Part shown: piece by piece, positions 7,571 to 14,731 of the stretch | Layout: the number at the start of each line of letters is the position of its first letter | How positions within the stretch are numbered: the first letter of the stretch is position 1 | Origin: Scatacola_A faecigallinarum | GTDB taxonomy: Bacteria; Pseudomonadota; Alphaproteobacteria; RF32; CAG-239 | DNA length: 36,282 bases | Assembly (NCBI GenBank): GCA_018713605.1 | Contig: DVOM01000043.1 | Coordinates: 1 to 36,282 of the forward strand | Direction: 5' to 3' | Translations under genes and position numbers: made by a program | Notes under the pieces: generated by a model | The model's input: the letters and a program-made list of their open reading frames with translations, nothing else | Told to the model about the DNA's origin: nothing | Database searches by the model: none

Positions 7571-7752
7571 AAAAAAGAAAATCACCTTAATGGTTCTTAA
7601 GGCGATGGGGGATCACACTATACCAAGATAGCCAGATTATTCGACCTCCTCTTTCGAGGCGGCTTATATCTCTTGCCCCCATCAAAAAGAGGAGGGAGGT
7701 TTGTTCTTGGTAAGGATTGTGATCTCCACACTCAGTTAACCACTCCGAATGC
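7571..7752 (-). ncRNA. Tandem small RNA unit 1 (sRNA-like, ~180 nt)
   Basis: Predicted minus-strand RNA. Promoter TTGCAA-17 nt-TAAAAT (7787-7759), start near 7752. The core stem GATGGGGG (7683-7676) pairs with CCCCCATC (7611-7604). Inside are a CCTC-GAAA-GAGG hairpin with a GNRA loop, an unpaired CGAATAA, and a small CTAT/ATAG hairpin whose loop differs between units. It ends in CGCCTTAA/TTAAGGTG followed by TTTTCTTTTTT at ~7571. Unlike units 2 and 3 it has a ~65-nt 5' extension holding AACCTCCCTCCTC, an anti-Shine-Dalgarno-like tract, and two blocks complementary to its own variable region. Family not recognised. Confidence 0.6.
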
Positions 7753-7758
7753 AGGATT

Positions 7759-7787
7759 ATTTTATATTAGAAAAAAATTAATTGCAA
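7759..7787 (-). promoter_or_regulatory. Promoter of small RNA unit 1
   Basis: Minus-strand -35 TTGCAA (7787-7782), 17-nt spacer, -10 TAAAAT (7764-7759). The hexamers are identical in the other two units although much of the surrounding sequence has diverged. Confidence 0.6.
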
Positions 7788-7847
7788 CTGATAATTCATG
7801 CCCGGAACAGAAAAAATTTGAGATGGAAATTGCATCCCTGCCACTCT

Positions 7848-7979
7848 AAAAAAAGAAATTGTCTCGTGGTTTTAAGGCGATGGGGGTAGTACCTATCCTA
7901 CGCATAGTCAGATTATTCGGCCTCCTCTTCCGAGGCGGCTTATGTCTCTTGCCCCCATCAAAAGAGCGTAAGCTTTATT
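7848..7979 (-). ncRNA. Tandem small RNA unit 2 (sRNA-like, ~130 nt)
   Basis: Second copy. The core stem is GATGGGGG (7959-7952) with CCCCCATC (7886-7879). The inner hairpin CCTC-GGAA-GAGG keeps a GNRA loop although the sequence changed from GAAA to GGAA, and CGAATAA(TCTG) is conserved. The variable hairpin is CTAT...ATAG with a different loop. The 3' end has a U-tract (TTTCTTTTTTT on the minus strand, ending ~7848) but no second stem as clear as in unit 1. Short open frames read through this unit are repeats of the same RNA sequence and not proteins. Confidence 0.6.
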
Positions 7980-7985
7980 GGACTT

Positions 7986-8013
7986 ATTTTATTTAAGAAA
8001 AATATAATTGCAA
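7986..8013 (-). promoter_or_regulatory. Promoter of small RNA unit 2
   Basis: Minus-strand -35 TTGCAA (8013-8008), 16-nt spacer, -10 TAAAAT (7991-7986); expected start near 7979. Confidence 0.6.
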
Positions 8014-8073
8014 CTGATAATCCATGCCCGGGACAGAAAAAGTTTGAGATGGAAATTGCATCCCTGCCACTCT

Positions 8074-8204
8074 AAAAAAGGAAATTGTCTCGTGGTTTTA
8101 AGGCGATGGGGGATTGCATCTAGGTTCAGTAGCCAGATTATTCGTCCGTCTCTTTCGAGACGACTTATGTCTCTTGCCCCCATCAAAAGAGCGTAAGCTT
8201 TATT
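8074..8204 (-). ncRNA. Tandem small RNA unit 3 (sRNA-like, ~130 nt)
   Basis: Third copy. The core stem is GATGGGGG (8184-8177) with CCCCCATC (8112-8105). The inner hairpin is CGTCTC-GAAA-GAGACG: relative to units 1 and 2 a C-G pair has become T-A and a mismatch has become a G-C pair, while the GNRA loop is kept. This is compensatory change expected of a selected RNA fold. CGAATAATCTGG is conserved, and the variable hairpin has its own loop. The U-tract CCTTTTTTAG ends near 8074. Confidence 0.62.
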
Positions 8205-8210
8205 GGGATT

Positions 8211-8238
8211 ATTTTATTTAAGAAAAATATAATTGCAA
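8211..8238 (-). promoter_or_regulatory. Promoter of small RNA unit 3
   Basis: Minus-strand -35 TTGCAA (8238-8233), 16-nt spacer, -10 TAAAAT (8216-8211); expected start near 8204. Confidence 0.6.
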
Positions 8239-8304
8239 CTGATAATTCATGCCCGGGACAGAAAAAAATTTGAGGAGGAGCCGAAAGCGCCTAAGGCCGC
8301 AAGT

Positions 8305-9156
8305 TTAAACTTCGTCAGGGCGGACGTTGACGGCCTTAAGGGTTTCCTTAGGGTGTTCACGCGTAAAGGTCAGGTAAACGTATTTGGAAAAAGAAGACGG
8401 TTTGGTTATGACAATCCGAAACGCGACCTTGCCGCCGCCGACAATCCGCGGAACCGGCGGTTCCTGATAGATGACCTGCAGCGCCTGCACATTCTTGTCA
8501 AGCAGCTCTATCTGCATGGTCGGGATATTTACCGTCTTGCCGGTTACGTTGGCGATGAAGCCGCGGACTTCCATTTTGTTGATATAATCTTCCTCATATT
8601 CGTTACGGGTTATGTTCTGAAACTCCAAACCCTCGCCGGGAATGACGCTTTCGATGTTAAGGGCGGCATAGACCCTTTCCATAAACGGGGCAACGCGGAC
8701 AATGTCAAACCGCAGATAAAACAGCAGCAACAAAAACAAGACCACCGAGGCGCCGGCCAAAATGCGGCGGTTGCGGCGGCGCTGCAAGCCCAAAACGCTT
8801 TTGACGCCGGACCAGACTTTCAAATGCGGCGGCAGATTTTTCTCATATTCAAAAAGGCTTTCGGTCTGGGTTTCGAGGCGGGCAAAAATCTCCTGCATTT
8901 CCGACTTTCCGGCCGGAACAGGCTCTTCCTGCGGCGTCTTCGCCTCTCCGCTTTCCTCCGCGACGGGCGTTTCCGGCACGGGCTGCTCTTCCGTTTCCGG
9001 CGCCGGCGGTTCGGGCTGCGGCTGTTCAAACAGGTCGGCAGGCATGCAAATCCATACTTCTCCACACTGCGAGCAGCGTACTTTTTTACCGTCCGCCGGA
9101 ATGGCCGCGGCGCCGATATCATAGCTGACATTACATTTTGGACAACGGATTAGCAT
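8305..9156 (-). CDS. MJ0042-type zinc-ribbon membrane protein with DUF3426 domain
   Basis: A 283-residue protein starting with a zinc ribbon: CPKC (5-8) and CSQC (28-31), the MJ0042-family finger. Then a Pro/Glu-rich linker (~45-85), an amphipathic stretch, one transmembrane helix (~132-150, ASVVLFLLLLFYL) and a C-terminal DUF3426 beta domain (~165-275) that should face the periplasm. The role of this alphaproteobacterial family is not established. It is commonly found beside ftsEX, as here, where it is divergent from ftsE across a 121-nt promoter region. The start has a GAGGTG ribosome site. Its 3' end abuts the small-RNA repeat array. Confidence 0.88.
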   Translation of the reverse strand: MLIRCPKCNVSYDIGAAAIPADGKKVRCSQCGEVWICMPADLFEQPQPEPPAPETEEQPVPETPVAEESGEAKTPQEEPVPAGKSEMQEIFARLETQTESLFEYEKNLPPHLKVWSGVKSVLGLQRRRNRRILAGASVVLFLLLLFYLRFDIVRVAPFMERVYAALNIESVIPGEGLEFQNITRNEYEEDYINKMEVRGFIANVTGKTVNIPTMQIELLDKNVQALQVIYQEPPVPRIVGGGKVAFRIVITKPSSFSKYVYLTFTREHPKETLKAVNVRPDEV

Positions 9157-9177
9157 CTTTTACACCTCTTTGCATAA

Positions 9178-9205
9178 ACTATATGCATAAAAAGCATTTA
9201 ATCAA
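9178..9205 (-). promoter_or_regulatory. Promoter of the zinc-ribbon gene
   Basis: Minus-strand TTGATT (9205-9200), 16-nt spacer, TATAGT (9183-9178). TGCATA and TATGCA form a 6-bp inverted repeat over the -10 (about 9171-9187). On the plus strand a TATAAT-like -10 around 9226-9231 could serve ftsE, but its -35 is poor. Confidence 0.5.
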
Positions 9206-9277
9206 AGAAAAAAAATACTTTATTAAATATAATATTGTTCTATCTTAAGAGAAAAAGATTTTGAGGGAGTCATTACC

Positions 9278-10000
9278 TTGTCCAGACCAGACAGCAGCAA
9301 CATACCGCCGGTTATCGAGATGCAGAACGTCGGCATCCGCTACGGCCAGGGACCGGAGATTCTGAGCGACGTCAAGCTCTCGCTCAAAAAAGGTTCGTTT
9401 CATTTTCTGACCGGCAAAAGCGGCGCCGGCAAGACCTCACTGCTGAGCATGATGTATCTGGCACAGAAACCGAGCCGCGGCATTGTCAACGTCTTCGGCA
9501 AAAATGTCAACTTTACCAACCGCGACAGCCTGTCGATGCTGCGCCGCAAAATCGGCGTCGTGTTTCAGGATTTCCGCCTGCTCGACCATCTGTCGGCCTT
9601 CGACAACGTGGCCCTGCCCCTGCGCGTCTGCGGCATGGAAGAGCGCGAGGTGCGCAAACGCGTGAAAGAACTGCTGCAATGGGTCGAGCTTGACCGGCAT
9701 ATTCTGGACACACCGGCAACCCTGTCCGGCGGCGAAAAGCAGCGAATCGCCATTGCGCGCGCGGTCATCAACCGGCCGGAACTGCTGCTGGCCGACGAAC
9801 CGACCGGCAACGTCGACAACGACATCGCTCCCAAGCTGATGAAACTGTTTGTGGAACTGAACAAGCTTGGCACCACCGTCGTCATTGCCACGCACTCGGA
9901 AAAACTCATCAACGATTTCAGCTATCCGCGGCTGCATTTGCAGAACCACGGCCTGCACATCCTATATCCCGGCAACTCGCGTTTCGGAGGTCAGATATGA
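9278..10000 (+). CDS. ftsE: Cell division ATP-binding protein FtsE
   Basis: Cytoplasmic ABC ATPase that pairs with FtsX at the septum and drives activation of periplasmic murein hydrolases. The 240-residue product has Walker A TGKSGAGKTSL (~45-55), a Q-loop in VFQDFRLLDH, signature LSGGEKQR (149-156), Walker B LLADEPTGNVD (~170-180) and the switch His in ATHSEKL. The start is taken as TTG at 9278 because GGGAG sits at proper spacing. The next in-frame ATG (9320) lacks a site and would cut into the first strand of the fold. It overlaps ftsX by 4 nt (ATGA). Confidence 0.95.
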   Translation: MSRPDSSNIPPVIEMQNVGIRYGQGPEILSDVKLSLKKGSFHFLTGKSGAGKTSLLSMMYLAQKPSRGIVNVFGKNVNFTNRDSLSMLRRKIGVVFQDFRLLDHLSAFDNVALPLRVCGMEEREVRKRVKELLQWVELDRHILDTPATLSGGEKQRIAIARAVINRPELLLADEPTGNVDNDIAPKLMKLFVELNKLGTTVVIATHSEKLINDFSYPRLHLQNHGLHILYPGNSRFGGQI

Positions 10001-10914
10001 GCACCCGGCCCAACATCATAACCCGCAAGCAGGAGCTGCCGCTCAAAGACGACAGTTCCACCCTGTTTCTGAAAGTGATGATTTCCATCGCGGTTTTTCT
10101 GTTTGCCGTGACGCTGGCCGGCGTGCTGTCCATCAATTCCATGCTGCTGAACTGGAACCAGAGCATTCTCGGTTCGCTGACCGTGCAGATTATGCCGGTC
10201 AACAACATCAACAAGGAAAAAGCCCTGGAAGAAACGCTCGACCACCAGACGCGCGCGGTGCGTTTTCTGGAAGGCCGCAGCGAAATTGAAAAGGTTACGC
10301 CCCTGCAGGATGAACAGCTTGAGCAGCTGATCAAGCCCTGGCTCGGCGACGGCGTCAACATCAAAGACCTGCCGGTGCCGCGGCTGATTGACGTGCGGCT
10401 GAAGAAAAACGCCGAGGTCGACTTTATCGAGCTGGCCGAAAAACTGGCCGAAGTTTCGCCGCAGGCTTCGCTGGACAACCACAAGCTCTGGCTAAACAAG
10501 CTGATTAAGTTTGCCGACGGCCTCAAGATGATGGCGCTGAGCGTTTTGCTGCTGGTTGTCGTGGTCACTTCGGGAGCAATATTCTATTCGACCAAGACCA
10601 GTCTGGGACTGCACCAGCATATTATCGAAATCCTGCACCTGATGGGCGCCAAAGACGCCTACGTTGCACAGCAATATGCCCGCCGCACCGCACAGCTCGG
10701 TTTTGTGGGCGGCGTCATCGGGCTGATTTTCGCCATCCCCTCAATCTTTGCCATTTCAAGGCTGGCCGAGCAGATTGAGGGCGGCATTATCAGCGACGCC
10801 ACGCTCTCGGTTCAGGCCTGGGGCGCCATTCTGAGCCTGCCGGTTTTCGCCTCGCTGATTGCGATGATGACGGCCTACTATACGGTTAAACGCACGCTGG
10901 AAAAGATGATGTGA
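9997..10914 (+). CDS. ftsX: Cell division permease-like protein FtsX
   Basis: A 305-residue inner-membrane partner of FtsE. It has a cytoplasmic N-terminal tail, a first transmembrane helix at ~28-48 (MISIAVFLFAVTLAGVL), a periplasmic domain of ~115 residues that in the family contacts murein hydrolase activators, and three more helices (~180-200, ~228-250, ~280-300) forming the FtsX/MacB-type permease core. Length and layout are normal for the family. Translational coupling to ftsE is shown by the ATGA overlap, and the next gene starts at the stop codon (TGATG). Confidence 0.93.
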   Translation: MSTRPNIITRKQELPLKDDSSTLFLKVMISIAVFLFAVTLAGVLSINSMLLNWNQSILGSLTVQIMPVNNINKEKALEETLDHQTRAVRFLEGRSEIEKVTPLQDEQLEQLIKPWLGDGVNIKDLPVPRLIDVRLKKNAEVDFIELAEKLAEVSPQASLDNHKLWLNKLIKFADGLKMMALSVLLLVVVVTSGAIFYSTKTSLGLHQHIIEILHLMGAKDAYVAQQYARRTAQLGFVGGVIGLIFAIPSIFAISRLAEQIEGGIISDATLSVQAWGAILSLPVFASLIAMMTAYYTVKRTLEKMM

Positions 10915-11486
10915 TGAAAAAACTGCTGCTCTACATATTGCTTGTCGGCGCCGTCGTCTGGTTTGCCGGTTTTCTGGCTTTCAATTACCGCATCAACAGC
11001 TACAGGCTGGACGAAAAGACCCGAACCGACGCCATCATTGCCCTGACCGGCGGCAAAAACCGTATTGCCGAAGCCGCGCAGCTGATGAAACGCGGGCTGG
11101 CCGGCAAGATGTTCATCTCCGGCGTGCAGAAAGATATTTCACTTAAGGAAATAAGCCGGATTCAGAAAGTCGACATGCCCCGGAAAGGCAAAATCGAGCT
11201 TGAAAACAGGTCAACCAACACCGTTGAAAACGCCATCGAAACCGGCGAATGGATAAGAAAAAACAAAGTCAGGTCCATACGGCTGGTCACTTCAAACTAT
11301 CATATTCCGCGGAGCCTGGAGGAATTTCGGTCACAAAACCCGCAGATTAAGATTGTGCCGCATCCGGTATATTCGGAAAACGTGTCGCCGCAATGGTGGA
11401 AGAACCGCGGCAGCTTTTGTCTGATTGCCTCGGAATACAATAAGTTTTTGTACGTTTATCTCAGAACCAGACTAAAAGGAAACTAA
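10914..11486 (+). CDS. YdcF/SanA-like DUF218 membrane protein
   Basis: A 190-residue protein with an N-terminal membrane anchor (~4-26) followed by a DUF218 domain. Visible are AIIALTGGKNRIAEAAQLM (the family's D-x-I-V-V-L-G-G-G-x-x-R segment), the E-x-x-S-T-N-T-x-E-N-A segment (RSTNTVENA) and VTSNYHIPRS. Members such as SanA and ElyC affect envelope integrity and lipid-carrier or peptidoglycan metabolism, but a biochemical role is not fixed. The ATG at 10914 overlaps the ftsX stop (TGATG) and is preferred to the GTG one codon earlier. Its place after ftsEX and before plsC fits an envelope role. Confidence 0.85.
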   Translation: MKKLLLYILLVGAVVWFAGFLAFNYRINSYRLDEKTRTDAIIALTGGKNRIAEAAQLMKRGLAGKMFISGVQKDISLKEISRIQKVDMPRKGKIELENRSTNTVENAIETGEWIRKNKVRSIRLVTSNYHIPRSLEEFRSQNPQIKIVPHPVYSENVSPQWWKNRGSFCLIASEYNKFLYVYLRTRLKGN

Positions 11487-11487
11487 A

Positions 11488-12237
11488 ATGATTTATATCC
11501 GCTCAACTCTTGCCAACATTGGCGTTTACGGCTGCCTGCTGTTCGGCTGCGTCGTTTCTTCGGCAATGGGGCTGATTTCGCGCAAGTCGACCATCTATTT
11601 CTGGAACTATTTCATGATTCCGGTCACGATGTTCGTCCTGCGGCTGACCGCCGGCATCAAAATCGAAATCCGCGGCCGGCAGCATCTGTGCCAGGACGGC
11701 GTCATCTATGCCAGCAAGCATGAATCGGCGCTGGAAACCTATTGCATGTCGATGTTCATCAAAAAAGCGGTGTTCATTCTCAAAAAAGAACTGACCTATA
11801 TTCCGATCTTCGGCTGGGCACAGCATTTCTACGGCATGATTCCGGTCAACCGCGCCGCCGGCGGTTCGGCCATGAAAGCGATGATGAAAGAGGCCAAAGA
11901 CCGCATGAGCAAAGGCCGCCCGATTATCATCTTTCCGGAGGGAACGCGCTGCAAACCGGGCACAACCAAAGGCTACAAGCCGGGACTGCTGTTCATTGCC
12001 GAGCAGCTGAAAGCGCCGGTTATTCCGGTGGCGCTCAATACCGGCCTGTTTTGGGCCAAAAATTCGTTTCTGCGGTATCCGGGCAAGGTTATCATCGAAT
12101 TTATGGAACCGATGCCGGAGATTGCCGACAAAAAGGAATTTATGGCCGAGCTGGAAAAAAGAATTGAAGGCAAATGCGCCGAGCTTAATGCCGAAACCCT
12201 GAAAAACTATCCTTATACCAAAGTCAACCTCGGATAA
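11488..12237 (+). CDS. plsC: 1-acyl-sn-glycerol-3-phosphate acyltransferase
   Basis: Membrane-bound acyltransferase that makes phosphatidic acid from lysophosphatidic acid. It has 249 residues, with an N-terminal hydrophobic region (~8-60). The catalytic motif appears as KHESALE (~77-83): an H-x4-E in place of the usual H-x4-D, a variant I associate with alphaproteobacterial members. Downstream are the substrate motif IPVNRAAGG, then IIFPEGTR (~150-157) and the VIPVALNTG block. The start ATG follows AAAAGGAAACTAAA. It lies one base after the stop of the DUF218 gene and 5 nt before the DUF2125 gene, so it is inside the ftsE operon. Confidence 0.92.
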   Translation: MIYIRSTLANIGVYGCLLFGCVVSSAMGLISRKSTIYFWNYFMIPVTMFVLRLTAGIKIEIRGRQHLCQDGVIYASKHESALETYCMSMFIKKAVFILKKELTYIPIFGWAQHFYGMIPVNRAAGGSAMKAMMKEAKDRMSKGRPIIIFPEGTRCKPGTTKGYKPGLLFIAEQLKAPVIPVALNTGLFWAKNSFLRYPGKVIIEFMEPMPEIADKKEFMAELEKRIEGKCAELNAETLKNYPYTKVNLG

Positions 12238-12242
12238 AAGCC

Positions 12243-13283
12243 ATGTTTAAACGCCTGAAAGCCAAACTGCCCCGCATGCCCCGCCCAAATTCGCTCGTTT
12301 TGCTGACGGCGTTTTTGAGCTTCGCGGTTGTCGGTTTGGGCATTTGGGCATATTTGCAGCGGGTTTACGGTCTGAATCTGCTGAACCGCGAAATAAACAA
12401 AATTCAGGCCTCACTGCTGGAAGCCGGCTGGGACATGGCTTATGACAAGGCCGAGAGTTCGGCTTTTCCGTTGTTTGCCCCGCTGACGTTTCAAAACTTC
12501 CGGCTCTATGCGCTGGACGGCAGCAAGGAATGGAAAACCGAAGAACTTAAAATCGGCGCAGGTTTGTTCAACTGCGGGCATATTACGCCGAAGGCCTCGC
12601 GGAAGCAGACCCTGACACTGAACGGCAAGGTGTATCCGGCTGAAATTCCGGTGCTGGACATCGACCTTTATTTTGACAGGGCGCTCGGGCTTAAGGAAGC
12701 CAGCATTGAAGGCATGGGCTGGAACATCCGCGGTCTGGGTACGGTAGACAGTCTGCGGCTGGCGGCTCAGCGTATGGCGCCGTTAAACATCAGCGAGCTG
12801 ACGCCGTTTTTTGAAAATCATCTGGAAGTTGCCGGCATTCAGATTTCGGAAGACGTCGATTTTCCGCTGCGCAAAAGAATCAACCGCATTTATGCCAATG
12901 CCAACATTATCGGCATGATTACGTCCAAGCCGACCTATACCGAAAGCCTGTCGGCCTGGCTGCGGCTGGGCGGGGTCATTGATATCAGGAAGCTGATTGT
13001 CGAATGGGCACCGCTGACGATGGTGGCGCGCGGCGACCTTTATTTTAACGAAAAGCTGGAACCGAATCTGCACCTGAATACCTCTTCCAAAGGGCTGAAC
13101 GAAACGCTGGACATGTTGCAGGACAATTTTCTGGAACGCAAAGGCGTGTTTGTCGCCAAAATTCTGCTCAACAACAAAGCGTTCAAACTGAACAAAGACG
13201 ACCGCTACTATACGGTAACGACGCCGGTTAACGTCAACGCCAACCAGATATTAATCGAAAATATTCCGTTGAAAAAATTCTAG
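12243..13283 (+). CDS. DUF2125-family membrane-anchored protein
   Basis: A 346-residue protein with a transmembrane helix near the N-terminus (~18-38, LVLLTAFLSFAVVGLGI) and a long beta-rich periplasmic part. The segment GWDMAYDKAESSAFPLF matches the hallmark of DUF2125, an alphaproteobacterial family (G-W-x-x-x-Y-x-x-x-x-x-x-G-F-P). The rest has the repeating short strands expected of a lipid-transfer-like or beta-sheet scaffold. No function is established. It is the last gene of the ftsE-ftsX-DUF218-plsC operon, and its stop is 2 nt from the convergent chorismate mutase-like gene. Confidence 0.8.
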   Translation: MFKRLKAKLPRMPRPNSLVLLTAFLSFAVVGLGIWAYLQRVYGLNLLNREINKIQASLLEAGWDMAYDKAESSAFPLFAPLTFQNFRLYALDGSKEWKTEELKIGAGLFNCGHITPKASRKQTLTLNGKVYPAEIPVLDIDLYFDRALGLKEASIEGMGWNIRGLGTVDSLRLAAQRMAPLNISELTPFFENHLEVAGIQISEDVDFPLRKRINRIYANANIIGMITSKPTYTESLSAWLRLGGVIDIRKLIVEWAPLTMVARGDLYFNEKLEPNLHLNTSSKGLNETLDMLQDNFLERKGVFVAKILLNNKAFKLNKDDRYYTVTTPVNVNANQILIENIPLKKF

Positions 13284-13285
13284 GC

Positions 13286-14107
13286 CTAAAGTTCTATTGG
13301 GCGGGCATAGGAGCCGACGATATTGATGTTGTTGAACTGCGTGCGAAGCGGTTTCAGGCCGTCGTCGTTCGGTTTGAGGAAACAGTCAACCTCAGCCAAA
13401 TAGGACTTGTTTTCATCGTCGACCTTAGCCATGAGCTGAATTTTCGGATTGCGATAACCGGCATTTTCCAAAGCTTCGACTATCGTTGACACGCTGACGT
13501 CATTATTGACCTCAATACCGAGCAGGCTGACATCGTCGCCGCTTTGTGCCGGGTGAGACAGAGCAACGACATAGACGTCACTTTCGGTCAGCGGATTTTC
13601 CTTGCGTTTGAGAAACGGCAGCTTGGCAATGATTTTCAGCCCTTCGCCGGTGGAAGAAAAACCCGACCACCAGGGCTTGAGGTTCATTTCATGATTGTCG
13701 CAGGGAATGATGCCGAGCTGCGCCTCATGATTGGTTATAACCGTCATAACCTGCCCGAAAGAACTGCGCGTGACATATTCGGCATAGCTGCCGAAATGCT
13801 CCTGCACAATGTTAATCAAGTCATCACAGGAATCGGTTTCAAAAACCGAAAACTTCAGCTTTTCACGAAGGCAGGCGCTGGCACTTAGTATTTCGCGCCA
13901 GATTTTGGCAATGACGTAACGCGGAAAATTGCCGCGATGAAATTTCAGCAGATTTTTGATGGCGGCCGCTTCCTTGCCAAGCGTGTTTTCGACGGCATTG
14001 ACCGGCTGCCGTTCGACGAGTTCGGTTCTGTGAATGAGAAGATTGTAGAGTTTAAGGTCGATTTCATCAATTTGCTTTTGCATATCCGCTGATTTTTCTT
14101 TCGGCAT
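13286..14107 (-). CDS. Chorismate mutase domain fused to a degenerate prephenate dehydratase-like region
   Basis: A 273-residue protein. Residues ~8-90 are an AroQ-type chorismate mutase helix bundle (MQKQIDEIDLKLYNLLIHR, then a distal helix with AKIWREILSAS). Residues ~95-270 look like a remodelled PheA: SFGQVMTVITNHEAQLGIIP parallels the prephenate dehydratase S-F...V..G.A.y.vvPiEN segment, and the end resembles the NIxxIGSyP tail. The catalytic T-R-F motif of the dehydratase is absent. Similar proteins occur in alphaproteobacteria, usually labelled simply chorismate mutase. The ATG at 14107 is chosen for its AAGGAG site; the frame is open 18 codons further up without one. It follows rsmD by 63 nt. 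Confidence 0.75.
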   Translation of the reverse strand: MPKEKSADMQKQIDEIDLKLYNLLIHRTELVERQPVNAVENTLGKEAAAIKNLLKFHRGNFPRYVIAKIWREILSASACLREKLKFSVFETDSCDDLINIVQEHFGSYAEYVTRSSFGQVMTVITNHEAQLGIIPCDNHEMNLKPWWSGFSSTGEGLKIIAKLPFLKRKENPLTESDVYVVALSHPAQSGDDVSLLGIEVNNDVSVSTIVEALENAGYRNPKIQLMAKVDDENKSYLAEVDCFLKPNDDGLKPLRTQFNNINIVGSYARPIEL

Positions 14108-14170
14108 TTTTCGTTCTCCTTTACCGGCGAAAGATAATAGCACAACTGCAAAAGATGACAATATTTTTGA

Positions 14171-14731
14171 TTATTTCTTCGCAGGCAAAAAATGCAGAAA
14201 AACCACTCTGGCCAAACCGTAGCGGCGCTCGTCGACCTGTTCAAAAAACGGTATGCTTTTCATTTCCAGCGGTTCGTTTTTCTCCAGCTCCACCAGCACC
14301 AAAGCGCCGTCGGCCAGCCAGCCCTGCCCGGCCAGCGACTGAAGGGCGGCAACGCTTAATCCCTTGTTATAGGGGGCATCCAGAAACACCAGATTATATT
14401 GACGCGGCGCCGGCGGCAAACGGGAAGCGTCGGCGGAAATCAGGCTGATACGGTCTTTTTCTTTGGCAAAAAGCGCCGCATTGCGACGAGCCGTCTGCAG
14501 GTTGACATCAAGCAGGGTTACCGAACGCACGCCGCGCGACAAAGCCTCCAACCCGACGGCGCCGGTACCGGCAAAAACGTCCAGCATATCACAGGTGGCC
14601 CAATCGCCGGCCAGTTTGGAGGAAAGAATGTTAAACACGGCCTCGCGGGCACGGTCGGACGTTGGCCGCACGCCTTCATATTCCGGCGAATACAGTTTTT
14701 TGCCGCGATATGCGCCGCCGATTATCCTCAT
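14171..14731 (-). CDS. rsmD: 16S rRNA (guanine(966)-N(2))-methyltransferase RsmD
   Basis: Methylates G966 of 16S rRNA in the assembled 30S subunit using SAM. The 186-residue product has the family start MRIIGGAYRGKKL, the RPTSDRAREAVFNIL segment, SAM-binding motif DMLDVFAGTGAVGLEALSRG (~48-67) and catalytic motif IV. Motif IV reads FLDAPYNKG, DAPY rather than the usual DPPY, a single conservative departure. It overlaps the upstream rluB-like gene by 4 nt, so the two are translationally coupled. Confidence 0.93.
   Translation of the reverse strand: MRIIGGAYRGKKLYSPEYEGVRPTSDRAREAVFNILSSKLAGDWATCDMLDVFAGTGAVGLEALSRGVRSVTLLDVNLQTARRNAALFAKEKDRISLISADASRLPPAPRQYNLVFLDAPYNKGLSVAALQSLAGQGWLADGALVLVELEKNEPLEMKSIPFFEQVDERRYGLARVVFLHFLPAKK

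Larger units (their letters stand above)
7781..8275. repeat. ~226-bp tandem repeat carrying the small RNA units
   Basis: The block beginning ATTGCAACTGATAA occurs at 7781, 8007 and 8232, giving periods of 226 and 225 bp. Two full units and a ~45-bp third start are present. The third runs out against the 3' end of the zinc-ribbon gene. A more diverged unit precedes it (about 7580-7780). The tandem arrangement explains the duplicated RNA units and promoters. Confidence 0.9.

Noticed and set aside
7989..8196. Short ORFs within the tandem repeats on both strands
   Set aside because: They are read through the sRNA units, have no ribosome sites and are not kept in all copies.
7560..8275. CRISPR array
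   Set aside because: The repeat period is ~226 bp with most of the unit conserved; there are no short repeats with unique spacers and no cas genes.
8233..9153. 306-codon plus-strand ORF starting MQLIIHARDRK
   Set aside because: Antisense to the zinc-ribbon gene. The same N-terminal residues recur at 8008 because the start lies in the tandem RNA repeat.
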